Source: CAVYOD01 sp963770045
GTDB taxonomy: Bacteria > Acidobacteriota > Aminicenantia > Aminicenantales > CAVYOD01
DNA length: 64,000 nucleotides
Reading direction: 5' to 3'
Assembly: GCA_963770045.1 (NCBI GenBank)
Contig: CAVYOD010000011.1
Span: 1 to 64,000 of the forward strand
The position numbers and the translations under genes are program-made. The notes below the pieces were generated by a model, which made no database searches, was not told the origin of the DNA, and was given only the letters and a program-made list of their open reading frames with translations. This document shows, piece by piece, positions 27,718 to 38,231 of this stretch; position 1 is the stretch's first letter, and the number at the start of each line of letters is the position of its first letter.

Positions 27718-29125
27718 ATGTCAAAAACCCGCCGGGAAAGGGATTTCCTCGGAGAGCGCGAGATCCCGGCAGATGCTTATTGGGGCATTCAGACGCTGCG
27801 GGCCCTGGAAAACTTCCCGATCAGCGGCCTTCGTTTCGAACTCCGAGTTTATCCAGGCCATGGCCATCATCAAAAAGGCAGCGGCTCTTGAGAACGCGGC
27901 GGCAGGCCGTCTCGACCGCGAGAAAGCCGGGGCCATCGTCCGGGCGGCCGAAGAGGTCATCGAAGGAAAACACCTCGACCAGTTCGTGGTGGATGTTTAC
28001 CAAGCCGGAGCCGGGACGAGCTTCCATATGAATATGAACGAGGTCCTGGCCAACCGCGCCGCGGAAATCCTGGGCGGCGAGCGCGGCGACCACGACCTCG
28101 TCCATCCCAACGACCATGTCAACCTGGGGCAGTCGACCAACGACGTCTTCCCGACCGCCATGAGGCTGGCGGCGTTGCGACGACTCGGAGAACTTTTTCC
28201 CGCGCTGGATCATCTCGCCGGGACGCTGGAGGCAAAATCCCAGGAGTTTGGAAACGTGGTCAAGTCCGGCCGCACTCATCTTCAGGATGCCACACCGCTG
28301 ACCCTCGGGCAGGAATTCGGTGGCTATGCCCGGGCCGTCCGCAGGTGCAAAAAACATCTTCAAGAATGCGCGGATTTTCTGCGTGAATTGGGCATCGGTG
28401 GGACGGCTGTGGGAACGGGGGTTCTCACCCATCCTGGATACCGGGAGGGCATGATCAGAAGAATATCGGAGTTCATGAGCGGCGAAGTCGGAAACCTGCG
28501 CCTGTCCGGTGATCTTTTCGAGGCTACCCAGTCAAACGCCCCCCTCTCCATAGTCTCCGGGGGTTTGAAGGCCCTGGCCCTGGAACTCATCCGCATAGCC
28601 AACGACCTGCGCTTGCTCGCGTCCGGGCCGTCAACAGGACTGGCCGAAATCGAACTGCCGGCCGTGCAGCCCGGATCCTCGATCATGCCGGGAAAGGTGA
28701 ATCCCGTCATGGCTGAGGCCCTGGACATGGTCTGCTTCCAAGTCCTGGGCAACGACCTGACGATTTCAGCGGCCGTGCAGGCCGGCCAGCTCGAGCTTAA
28801 CGTCATGATGCCGGTGATCAATTTCAACCTCCTCCAATCGATCAAGATCCTGACGAACGGCTTGAAGGTTTTCACTGAACGGTGCGTCAAGGGCATCAAG
28901 GCAGACGCAGAAGTCTGCCGCAATTACGCTCTCAAAAGCGCGGGTTTGGCGACGCTTCTGAGACCGATCCTCGGCTACCACAAAGCCTCGGAATTGGCCC
29001 TGGAAGCGCTCCGGGCGGGAAAATCGATCGTTGAACTCGCGCAGCAAAAAGGTTTGCTCACAAAAGAGCAAGTTGAGGAATTGATCTCCGTTCGAAATCT
29101 CAGGCCCGAAAATAAGAGGGACTGA
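27718..29125 (+). CDS. Aspartase/class II fumarase, frameshifted
   Basis: A homotetrameric lyase of about 468 residues that interconverts fumarate with aspartate (plus ammonia) or malate. The start MSKTRRERDFLGEREIPADA and WGIQTLRALENFPISGL are more aspartase-like; GSSIMPGKVNP is the superfamily signature, and DVYQAGAGTSFHMNMNEVLA, GQSTNDVFPTAMR and GRTHLQDATPLTLGQEF follow the usual order. The frame breaks near 27833 (after LRFEL), where a lost or gained C run hides an expected PEFIQAM. Context with sdhAB favours fumarase, sequence style favours aspartase; I leave the symbol blank. Confidence 0.88.
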
Positions 29126-29147
29126 AATCCTAGCCATCGGCTTCAGG

Positions 29148-30434
29148 ATGATTCAAGAACAAGAAGGTATGCAGAGGCGGGATTTTCGCATTCTTTTCAG
29201 CACGCGGACCCTGCGATTGTTCGCCTACGGGTTCCTTTCGGTTATCCTGGCCCTCTACCTGGCTCAGGTCGGCTTGAGCGAGGCCCAGATCGGCCTCCTC
29301 CTCACCTTGACACTGCTGGGGGACGCATTGATCTCCTTGTGGATCACGACCAGGGCAGACCGTATGGGAAGGCGGAGGATGCTCATTCTCGGCGCCGCCC
29401 TGATGGTTCTGGCGGGGATAGTCTTTGCATTCAGCCGCAGCTTTATTCCTCTCCTGATCGCAGCGACGATAGGAGTGATAAGTCCGAGCGGGCTTGAAGT
29501 CGGACCATTCTTGTCCATCGAGCAGGCCGGCCTGTCGCAGATCGTGAAGGCAGAAAGGCGCACTCACACATTCGCTTGGTATAACTTGACCGGCTCTTTT
29601 GCCACGGCCTTAGGAGCGCTCTTCGGTGGAGGGCTGGCCCAGATCCTGCAGGGACGGGGCCTGACCGCGCTCGGAAGTTACCGGGTCATCGTCATCGGAT
29701 ACGCCGTCATGGGGCTCGTTTTGGGCTTATTTTTTACCTTCCTTTCGCCCTCGGTCGAGGTTCCCCCCGCAGGAAGCTCTTCCCCGTCCAACTCCACGGC
29801 CAAGAAGCGTTTGGGCCTGCACCGTTCCTGGGGAGTCATAATCAAGCTGTCCGCCCTTTTCTCCCTGGACGCCTTCGCCGGCGGTTTAGTTCTCCAGACC
29901 ATTCTTGCTTACTGGTTTCACGTCCGCTTCAAGGCGCCCCCGGCGCTCCTGGGAGGCATTTTTTTTGGCGCCAACATCCTCGCGGGACTCTCGGCCCTGA
30001 GCGCTGCCAAAATAGCCTCCAAGATCGGATTGATCAGGACTATGGTCTTCACTCACATCCCCTCGAACATCTTTTTGATCCTGGTCCCCCTCATGCCCAA
30101 CCTTCCGCTGGCCATCGCTGTTCTTCTCCTTCGCTTCAGCATCTCCCAGATGGACGTTCCCACCCGTCAATCTTACACCATGGCCGTCGTGGACCCGGAT
30201 GAACGTTCCGCGGCGGCGGGCATAACCGGGATGTCCCGCACAACCGGCGCGTCTCTTTCTCCTGTTTTGGCCGGGGCGTTCCTGGGGCAGCGAGCGCTCT
30301 CGAGCTTTCCGTTTTTCCTGTCCGGCGGGCTCAAGCTCGTCTATGACCTGCTGTTATATCGCAGCTTTCGGAATCTCAAACCGCCTCAAGAGATCCAGGA
30401 GAGGCTCGGCGAAGGTGAAAACGGGCTGGGATGA
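29148..30434 (+). CDS. MFS transporter
   Basis: A 428-residue major-facilitator protein with about 12 helices, intact. The loop after helix 2 is TTRADRMGRRRMLILGA, a good match to the MFS gate motif; helix 5-6 has FATALGALFGGGLAQ. A central hydrophilic loop (PPAGSSSPSNSTAKKRLG) separates the halves. The start could be ATG 29148 or 29169. It follows the aspartase/fumarase stop by 22 bases and may be the exporter or importer of the operon's acids, but this is only positional. Confidence 0.82.
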   Translation: MIQEQEGMQRRDFRILFSTRTLRLFAYGFLSVILALYLAQVGLSEAQIGLLLTLTLLGDALISLWITTRADRMGRRRMLILGAALMVLAGIVFAFSRSFIPLLIAATIGVISPSGLEVGPFLSIEQAGLSQIVKAERRTHTFAWYNLTGSFATALGALFGGGLAQILQGRGLTALGSYRVIVIGYAVMGLVLGLFFTFLSPSVEVPPAGSSSPSNSTAKKRLGLHRSWGVIIKLSALFSLDAFAGGLVLQTILAYWFHVRFKAPPALLGGIFFGANILAGLSALSAAKIASKIGLIRTMVFTHIPSNIFLILVPLMPNLPLAIAVLLLRFSISQMDVPTRQSYTMAVVDPDERSAAAGITGMSRTTGASLSPVLAGAFLGQRALSSFPFFLSGGLKLVYDLLLYRSFRNLKPPQEIQERLGEGENGLG

Positions 30435-30452
30435 TTTCAAAGCCCCACGTCG

Positions 30453-31417
30453 TCAGGGAATCAAGACGATCTTGCCGTATGCCCCCGGCTCCATGACGTC
30501 GTGGTGGGCCCGGGGTGCGTCGGCCAGTGGGATTTCTTTCCCAACTACAGGTCTGAGTGTTCCGTTCTCCAGGCCCGCGCCGAGAGCGGCATAGATACTT
30601 GCGCGTTCGGCCTCAGAGGCGTTAAAAAGAAGCATTCCCAGAACACAAGCATCTGCGACTCATGGCATCGCGCGGGTCGATTTCGACTCGGCCCCGGCTT
30701 CCGATAACGACGAGTCGTCCACCCAAGGCCAGGGCTTTCAGGTCGAGGCCGAGGTTGATGTTGGCAAGCATCTCAAGGATGATCTCGACACCGCGGCCCT
30801 GGGTCAGCGCGAGGAGCTGGTCCATATGATCCGGCGCCTCTGTGGTCTAAAACGTGCTGGGCACCCTGCTGGCTGACCAGGCTCCTTCCCTTCTCGGTGC
30901 CTCCCGTCCCGATGACCTTCAACCCGGCCGCGACCGCCAGCTGCACGGCAGCAATGCCGACTCCTCCGGTCGCCCCGTGGACGAGGACGGTCTCTCCCGG
31001 TGTCGCCTTGGCGCGCTGAAAGAGAGCCCGGTACGCCGTTGCGTAGGGAACATTGACCGCGGCTCCCTGCGCAAAGGAGACTCTCTCGGGCAAGGGGTGA
31101 ACCTGCCTCTCATCGCAGAGGGCCTGCTCGGCATAAGCCCCGGTCAGGGTGCCTGAAGTATAGACGCGCGCCCCCACCTTTACCCGGGCCGTGCCTTCGC
31201 CAACCGATTCCACGACTCCGGCCGCGTCTGAGCCCGGAGTGTAGGGCAAAGCAGGTTTTCGCGCATATGTGCCGGACCGCACATAAGTATCGACAGGATT
31301 GACTCCCGCCGCTTTCACTCGCAAGACCAGCTGGTTTGGACCCGGCCGGAGGTCTGGGATCTCCGCCAAACGCATGACCTCGGGTGGTCCGAACTCCTGA
31401 ACTCGAATCGCCTTCAT
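30453..31417 (-). CDS. Zinc-free quinone oxidoreductase (MDR family), frameshifted
   Basis: A soluble NADPH-dependent reductase of the quinone oxidoreductase branch (about 320 residues). The N-terminal half is clear (MKAIRVQEFGPPEVMRL, VKAAGVNPVDTYVRSG, PYTPGSDAAGVVESVGEG), and the NADPH motif is VLVHGATGGVGIAAVQLA. The frame breaks near 30835 (after DHRGA) and again near 30640: the following pieces are MDQLLALTQGRGVEIILEML, GGRLVVIGSRG, and LGAGLENGTLRPVVGKEIPL ending at IVLIP. No zinc-binding cysteine cluster is present. It reads toward the MFS gene, with a gap of 18 bases between the two stops. Confidence 0.85.
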
Positions 31418-31640
31418 GATTCCCTCCTCGATTCCGGGGATGAAATTCTAATTTTCATCCTGCGACGATTTATCTATCCCTGCGCAGCCACGACAACAAC
31501 AAACATCCCAAGATGAATTTATCCTATTGGGAAAACCCCTGTCAACAGACTATGGGAGCCGTGCGGCGGCAAAATCCTTGAAGTTTGCCCAGAATTTCGT
31601 TAAACATAGAAAGATGAGACCAAGACTAGGAGGATAGGGC

Positions 31641-32882
31641 ATGACGACAAGGCGAGAGTTCATAAAAGAATCTGCAGTCGCGGCCGGAGGGACGATCCTG
31701 CTGGGTGATGCGTTTCGGGGCAGGCGTGTCGGCGAGCGTTTCCCCGGAAGCAGGGTCGTTTCAGTCGCGGCCGATGATATGCTCATCGCGGGGAGCTACA
31801 ACCCCGAGGCCATACATCGGGCCTACGCAGCGGGTCTCAAGGAGTTGACCGGAGAAAAAACGCTCGAAAACGCCTGGTCATCCATCTTCTCCCCCCACGA
31901 CGTGGTCGGGATCAAGATCAACTGCATCGGGGCGCCAAAAATATCCTCATCGCTCCAATCGATCAACGAGACGATCGCCGGGCTCAGGAGCGCCGGAGTC
32001 AAAGAGAACAACATCATCATCTGGGATCGGATGGACAGGGATTTCGCCAGGACCGGGCTGCAGATCAACAAAGGCCCGCGCGGAATTCGAGTCCAGGGCG
32101 CTTCGACGGACTGGGAAGGAGTTCTTCCCTGGGTGGAAGGATATGACAAGAGCGTCTTTGTCTCATTCGAAGACGGGACACTCAAGAAATTCCGGGAGCT
32201 CATCAACCGGGACTTCACCCAAAGCGGGACGCACCGAGAAATTTTCAATTCCGTGTCCTGGCTGTGGACCCTCATCCAGATGGGAAACGGAAAGGCTCAA
32301 AAATACAGGGACGAAATCAAGCGATTGTACATGGATTATAGCGACAGCGCCGGCATCAGAAAGATAGCCCAAGAGGTCGCCAACGAATTCAATGATGTGA
32401 CTATCGAGGACGAAGACAAGTCATTCTTTTCCCGAATCGTCACCAAGGAAATCACCAAGCTGGTCAACATCGCGGTGCTCAAACACAACGAGGATAGCGG
32501 CGTGACCTGGGCCACCAAGAACATCGGCCTGGGTGTTACAACCAACAAAGTCCGCTTTCACATTGACTATTGCGCTAAGGCCATTCCGGAAATTTTGAGT
32601 ATGCCGTGCCTGAAGGAGAAAATGGTCCTGCACATCGGCGAAGCGGCGAAGATTTCAACCGTCAGTGTTGCCGGAGCCCAAATCGCCAAGGATAACCGGG
32701 TCTTCTTCAGCAAGGATCCGGTGGCTATGGATAGAATCGGCCTCGAAATTCTGGAAGAAAAAAGAAAGGCACACAATTTGGATTCGATTCGAGATATAGC
32801 AACCCACGTATCCGCTTGCGCCAAAAAAGGACTGGGCACCGACGATCTGACGAAAATCGATTTGCGAGAGTTGAAAGCATAA
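31641..32882 (+). CDS. Tat-exported DUF362 protein
   Basis: A 413-residue secreted protein with a twin-arginine leader (TTRREFIKESAVAAGG) and a DUF362 core (SPHDVVGIKINCIGAPKISS, NNIIIWDRMDRDF, LVNIAVLKHNEDSGVTWATK, FFSKDPVAMDRIGLEILEEK). It is the second DUF362 protein in the window (the other is at 16178-18029), but the two share little beyond the domain and this one lacks the C-terminal beta domains. TAGGAGGATAGGGC precedes its ATG. Cysteines are few (C96-like in KINCIG, later HIDYC and SACAKK), so a metal site is possible but not shown. Function unknown. Confidence 0.8.
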   Translation: MTTRREFIKESAVAAGGTILLGDAFRGRRVGERFPGSRVVSVAADDMLIAGSYNPEAIHRAYAAGLKELTGEKTLENAWSSIFSPHDVVGIKINCIGAPKISSSLQSINETIAGLRSAGVKENNIIIWDRMDRDFARTGLQINKGPRGIRVQGASTDWEGVLPWVEGYDKSVFVSFEDGTLKKFRELINRDFTQSGTHREIFNSVSWLWTLIQMGNGKAQKYRDEIKRLYMDYSDSAGIRKIAQEVANEFNDVTIEDEDKSFFSRIVTKEITKLVNIAVLKHNEDSGVTWATKNIGLGVTTNKVRFHIDYCAKAIPEILSMPCLKEKMVLHIGEAAKISTVSVAGAQIAKDNRVFFSKDPVAMDRIGLEILEEKRKAHNLDSIRDIATHVSACAKKGLGTDDLTKIDLRELKA

Positions 32883-33019
32883 CAGCCGCTACCAGGTAGC
32901 CTCCAAGATTCTTGGCCAAGTCGTCCTCAGGCACTTCCATGGTTGCTGGTTGCCCGAGGTGGGCGCCGTGTGAGCGATGTCAAGACGGCAAAAAGCTTTC
33001 CCAGAAGTCCAAAAAGGAC

Positions 33020-33829
33020 TTATCCGTCTAGGGTCTGGTAGTATAGGTAGACCAACTTGCAGTTGATTTCAAGTGCCTCCTCAGGTCCGGCGACGGGCAC
33101 ATCGGTCTTGAAAGGCCTGGTCAGCCGCTCATCGAAAATTGCCTGGGGGAACCACTCCCGAAGCTGTGTGACGACGGTTTTGAAGTTTGCGGGGGTGGAA
33201 GGGGCAAGCTCAGGGCCCAGAAAGGAGTAGTCAAGGCTGTTCTGGAACATCTCCACGCGGGGATCAGGGGAGATCCTGTCGTAGACCCTCACGAAGTCAT
33301 CCGCTCGGAGAGACTTTTTGGTGGTTTTCTGGGTGACCCGGCGCATGATAGGCATGCCTCCCATAAGCACCGTCGCCGGCAAGTTGAGCTTCATTTTTGT
33401 GGTTGAAGTCACTTCTTGCGTGTAACTTTGCTTCCTTCCCCGAATAATCAGGAATGCATCGGCTGCCTCAAGTCTAGCCTCCCCGCCACGCTTGTCCCAG
33501 AACATAACTTCTCTCTCTCCGGATTTCGCGGTGTGTGCCACGAAGCCGGCCGAGCGGTTTCGAAGCTCAGAATCCTTGCACACAAAGGCCACAAGTCCAG
33601 CCTCCCTCACGCGCTGAGCTATCGAGTCCGCTCTTTCAGTGTTGGGATAGTGGGCGATGATTCTGGGAATCTCTCCGGCGAGGAGGAGGCGCGTGTCAAA
33701 GTTCTCTTTGCCCACGAGCGAAGCCACCCTCTTTACGAGGTCCGCATCGAGTGTATTCGGGGGAGCTACAGCAACATGGACTATGTCTTGTCGACCCACT
33801 GACACTTCTCCCATCGCCAGCCTAGGCAA
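33020..33829 (-). CDS. Conserved-looking protein of unknown function
   Basis: A soluble protein of 264-269 residues that I do not recognise. The N-terminal third (VAVAPPNTLDADLVKRVASL, LAGEIPRIIAHYPNTERADS, REAGLVAFVCKDSELR) looks like a small alpha/beta domain; the rest includes EVMFWDKRGGEARLEAADAF and a tail FKTVVTQLREWFPQAIFDER. No signal peptide or membrane span. The start is unclear: TTG 33829 or ATG 33814, neither with a good ribosome site. It stands alone between two plus-strand genes. Confidence 0.5.
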   Translation of the reverse strand: MPRLAMGEVSVGRQDIVHVAVAPPNTLDADLVKRVASLVGKENFDTRLLLAGEIPRIIAHYPNTERADSIAQRVREAGLVAFVCKDSELRNRSAGFVAHTAKSGEREVMFWDKRGGEARLEAADAFLIIRGRKQSYTQEVTSTTKMKLNLPATVLMGGMPIMRRVTQKTTKKSLRADDFVRVYDRISPDPRVEMFQNSLDYSFLGPELAPSTPANFKTVVTQLREWFPQAIFDERLTRPFKTDVPVAGPEEALEINCKLVYLYYQTLDG

Positions 33830-34080
33830 ACACGCTGAGGAAATCGAGGCCGAGGGCGATTTCTCCGTCCTTCAAGCTCAGGATCAAAGCGACCAGCATC
33901 GCTGGAAAGCTTAAACCAAACACACCTCGACGTCAAGAAAACGAAAATGCCCAAGCCCGCCCTTCGGAAGGCTCGGGATCACTCATCAAAAATACTCTGC
34001 TCTCTCCCCCGCCGTCATGTTATAATTTTAATAAGCATCACTGGATGAAATCATGGTTTAGTTTTGTGATAGGGAACGTC

Positions 34081-35724
34081 ATGAAAAAACCAACTATCGC
34101 AACGGGTGCGCTTGCCGGGCTGCTCTTGACCGCCCCCCTCGTCGCGGTGCTTTATCTGGCCAACCGGCTCGCCGGGCTGGCCTTCCCGCCCTTCGATGCT
34201 TTCGATTGGCTGCGTGACAAGGTCCCCGGCGGATTTCTCAACGCGGGCATTGAGGCGCTGGCCAGGACGCTGACCGCCTTAGGACTCAGCCTGCGCACCA
34301 CATCCAAACCCGCTGAGATCATCATGGTCCTGGGAATGTTCCTGGCCATGGGCGTCATCGCCGGGATGATTCTTTTTGCAGTCCTGAGGCGGGCTCGCGA
34401 CTCCTGGAGGATATGGGTGGGACTCATCCTTGGGTCCGCCGTCGGATTTCCGCTGACCTTAATCAATCTGAACCTGCACAAGAGTTCGGGCCTTTCTAAT
34501 TTGGGCAATCCTGTCTGGACGCTCGCGGTCTTCCTCGTCTGGGGATACGGATTTGTTTGGATTTATAGGTCTCTCGCCGGAGCGGTTCGCCGGCAAGAAC
34601 CTGCTCGGGTGGGAATAATGACCGTCGAAAATGACGAGCCGCCGCAAATTTCTCGTCTCACTCGGCGCGGCCAGCGCGGCTATTACTGTCGTCGGGGCCG
34701 GATTGGGGAGTGTGCTGGCGACCAGAACGCGCCCCGGGAAGAAAACACCGGTACTTCCTTCGAACTCTCTCCCGAAAAGCAATCAGGCGGCCAGCGAAGC
34801 TTTGCCGGCTGGTGAACTCCTGACGCCCGCGCCCGGCACTCGCCCCGAGTACACACCACTCGAGGATCACTACCGGATCGATATCAACCTCGCGCCTCCG
34901 GTCGTGGATGCTGAGACCTGGGCGCTGCCCATCACCGGTTTGGTCAAGAACCCGGTCAGGCTCACCCTTAACGATCTCATGACCAAGTACGAATCCATGG
35001 ACCAGCTCATCACGCTGTCATGCATTTCCAACACGATCGGTGGTGACCTCATAAGCACCACGCGCTGGACAGGTGTCAGAGTGCAGAAAATCCTGGACGA
35101 AGTCGGAGTGAAGGGCGAGGCCAGGTTCCTCGAACTCGAATCCGCCGATGGCTTCTATGAAACTGTGCCTCTCGAGTTGATCCGGAAGGAAGAGCGGATC
35201 ATGTTCGCTTACGCTTGGGACGGCAAGCCGCTGGAAGCCAAGCACGGGTTCCCCCTCCGGATTTACATCCCCGATCGTTATGGGATGAAGCAGCCGAAGT
35301 GGATCATCAAAGCAAAGCTGGTGGCTGATTTCCGGCCGGGCTATTGGGTCGAGCGCGGCTGGGACAAGGAAGCGCACGCCCGCGCGACTCGGTCATTGAT
35401 ACGGTCGCCGTCGAGGAAGTCGTGACTGCAAATAATGGTGAGAGGCTGGTCCCGGTGGGCGGGATTGCCTGGGCCGGAGCACGGGGAATCTCCGGAGTTG
35501 AACTCAAAGTCGATGATGGCGAATGGAACAAAGCCGGGCTGCGCAAGCCTTTCTCCCCCACGACTTGGACGATCTGGCGATACGATTGGCCTTTCCGGCC
35601 GGGTTCGCACACCTTCTATGTCCGCTGCCGCGAAGGCGACGGCACACCCCAAATTGAGGCATCGGCCGGATCCTTCCCGAGCGGCGCGACCGGCCTTCAC
35701 CACCTAAAGAAGAAACTGCAATAG
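34081..35724 (+). CDS. Membrane-fused molybdopterin oxidoreductase (sulfite oxidase fold), frameshifted
   Basis: About 548 residues when corrected. The N-terminal part has four membrane helices (about residues 7-27, 80-103, 114-135, 145-165). Then comes a twin-arginine motif, TSRRKFLVSLG, with a fifth hydrophobic span, and then the exported molybdopterin domain with the Mo-ligand cysteine in LITLSCISNTIGG. A dimerisation domain (ISGVELKVDDGEWNKAGL, WRYDWPFRPGSHTFYVRC) ends it. Frames change near 34635, just before the RR motif, and near 35390. I read it as one gene because the first frame turns to nonsense exactly where the second begins. An AGGGA site precedes ATG 34081. Confidence 0.78.
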
Positions 35725-35740
35725 GGGTCTTTGTTGCCCG

Positions 35741-38079
35741 TCAGATTGCGGCGCGCCTGGTCCATTTTTCGACCTTGGCGATGAGATCTTTGGGCTGGAT
35801 GGGTTTAGAGATATAATCGTGGAAGCCGGAGCTTAGGCAGCGCTCTCGTTCTTCTTTCTCGGCGTTGGCCGTCAGGGCGATGATCGGGAGGCAGACCCTT
35901 GCGCTCCGGTTTCCCGCGGAGGAGCTCCGCGGCTCTGAGGCCGTCCATTTCGGGCATCTGCAAATCCATAAGAATGAGATCATAGGAAATCCGTTCCGCG
36001 GCCTCGACAGCCTTCTTGCCATTATCGACAACGTCGACGGTGTAACCAGCCTTCTGGAGAATGGCGACGGTGACCTTTTGATTGATGGGATTGTCTTCCG
36101 CGAGCAGGATTTTGATGGTCTTTGGACACCCAATGACCGTGGGAACCGGGAAAGGTTCAGATGTCTCAGGGGCCGCACCGTCGACCACAGGAGTTAAGGG
36201 GGTGAAGAATTTCCTGGTCGGTTCGTCCGCGGCCTGGGCCTGAAACGGAACTATGAACCAGAAGCAGCTCCCGCCCCCGTTTGCTCCATTGAGGGGGCTC
36301 GTGAGGCCTATTTCGCCCCCCATGATCTTGACCAGCTGCCTGGATATGCTCAATCCGAGCCCTGTTCCTCCAAATCTCCGGGTGATGGAGGAGTCGGCCT
36401 GCGTGAAGCCCTGGAAGATCATCTCCTGTTTCTCCGGGGCGATGCCGATTCCTGTATCGATGACGGAAAAACGGACGAGGGCGCCTTCCTCGCTCAGGCG
36501 TTCTGGTTCAACCCTGATGGTAACGCTTCCTTGAGCTGTGAACTTAACGGCGTTATCTCCCAGGTTCAGCAGAATCTGTCGCAACCGCCCCGAATCACCT
36601 CTTAAGAGTGAAGGAATCTGAGGGTCGACCGAACAGGCGAATTCGAGACCTTTCCCTTGGGCCCGGCTGGCAAGGATTTCACACACGCCGTCGATCACCT
36701 TTGGCAATTCGAAGTCCGAGACTTCCAGCTCGACACGGCCGGCCTCGATCTTGGAGAAATCCAGGATATCGTTGACAATGGCCAGCAATGATTGAGAGCT
36801 CTCCTGAATCGTGCCGGCATAGTCTTTTTGTTGAGGACTAAGGCCGGTGTCAAACATCAAATCGGTGATTCCGACGATGGCGTTAAGGGGAGTGCGGATT
36901 TCGTGGCTCATGTTGGCCAGAAACGAGCTCTTGGCCTTGCTCGCGGCCAAGGCCTGTTCTCTCGCCAGCACGAGCTCCGTAACGTCAATGACATTGAAGA
37001 TGGAGCCTTCATAAACGTCATGACGATAGATCGGCTGAACGCGGACGACCGTTTTTAGACCGGAGACCTGCTTCTGAATCATGACCTGGCCGGAATTGCA
37101 TAAGCAGGCGAAGTCTGCGATGACGCCCCTGAATTCTTCGAAGGTCGCGCCCAGCTCGGACTCCCAGAGGATTCTGCCCAGGATATCCCCTTTGGCCACT
37201 TTAAAAAGCCGCAGGAAGAACTCGTTCGCCTCAATGAACCGACCCGCCTTGTCAATGAAAGCAACACCCTCTTCCATTCCTTCGATCATCGTCGAGAGCT
37301 TGTTGGCTTCTCTCTGGATGGCTTCTTCAGTGCGCTTGCGGTCGGTGATGTCATGGAGGACGCAAAATGTCCCTTGGAGTTCACCTTTAGAGTCGAGTTG
37401 CGGCGTGCGGGTGACCCAGAGATCACGGACCCCTCCGTCGGGTCGCTGGATGCGCAGCTCATACGTGCTTGTCTGACCGGAGCGACGGTCAAACATCTCA
37501 GTCCGGAGAAAGGCAAGGTTCTTCTCGTCCACGAATTCCGGCAGTCTCCGCCCCACCAAACTGCCTGGCTCGACGCCAAAAATCTCGTGCGCGGCCGGAG
37601 TTCGCAAAAATGAATTGGTCCTCGGTATCGATATGAGCGATGCCTTCCCGCAGGTTTTCGACAAGATTGCGGTACTGCAATTCCCTTTTCCTCAGTTCCC
37701 GGTCCGTCTTCCATTTGAAGACGGCCATTTCGATCATCATCCGCAGATCTTTTTCTTCGTAAGGCTTGAGAAGATAGCCCATTGGCTGCGCGATTTTGGC
37801 CCGCTCGAGGGTTGTTTCATCGGCGAGAGCCGAGACGAAGACCACAGGAAGGCCGTAAAGATCCCGGATCCGTATGGCGGCTTCGATCCCGTTGGCATCT
37901 CCCTTGAGCCTGATGTCCATGAGGATGAGATCAGGCGAGAGCTCGCCGGCCAAGGCGATCGCCTCTTCTGCCGTCGTGGCAATGCCCGGGACTTCGTAGC
38001 CGAAGCTCAACAGCATGTTTTCCGTATCTCGGGCTACGATAAGCTCGTCTTCGGCGATAAGGATCCGAACCCTATCCAT
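35741..38079 (-). CDS. Hybrid sensor histidine kinase (REC-PAS-PAS-HisKA-HATPase-REC), frameshifted
   Basis: About 780 residues, cytoplasmic, with no membrane span. Order: receiver (VRILIAEDELIVARDTENML, LILMDIRLKGDANG, KPYEEKDLR), a PAS domain, a second PAS, HisKA with MSHEIRTPLNAIVG, HATPase with LLNLGDNAVKFTA, DTGIGIAPEKQEMIF and GGTGLGLSISRQLV, and a C-terminal receiver (KILLAEDNPINQKVT, LILMDLQMPEMDGL, KPIQPKDLI). Frames break near 37612 (in the first PAS) and near 35895 (in the last receiver). A phosphorelay with the kinase encoded just upstream is likely. ATG 38079 is preceded by GAGGGAG. Confidence 0.87.
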
Positions 38080-38231
38080 TCTGAGCAGGCTCCCTCTTAA
38101 GCAATATTCTTCTCCCGGTTTCATATTAGGACAATCCCTGCGGCTTGGCCATCCCCATACAGGACGATCCGGCGGGTGGTTTTTGGGGCTATTATCCCCC
38201 CTCAAAGGGTGAGGACGATGGGCGCAGAGGG

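Noticed and set aside
26996..29125. SdhB-aspartase fusion protein
   Set aside because: Both proteins have normal ends in other frames (stop 27714-27716, start 27718); the fusion is a frameshift artefact.
34045..34815. Separate membrane protein gene before the molybdoenzyme
   Set aside because: Its last 60 residues are arginine-rich nonsense overlapping the molybdoenzyme frame; the join is better read as one gene.
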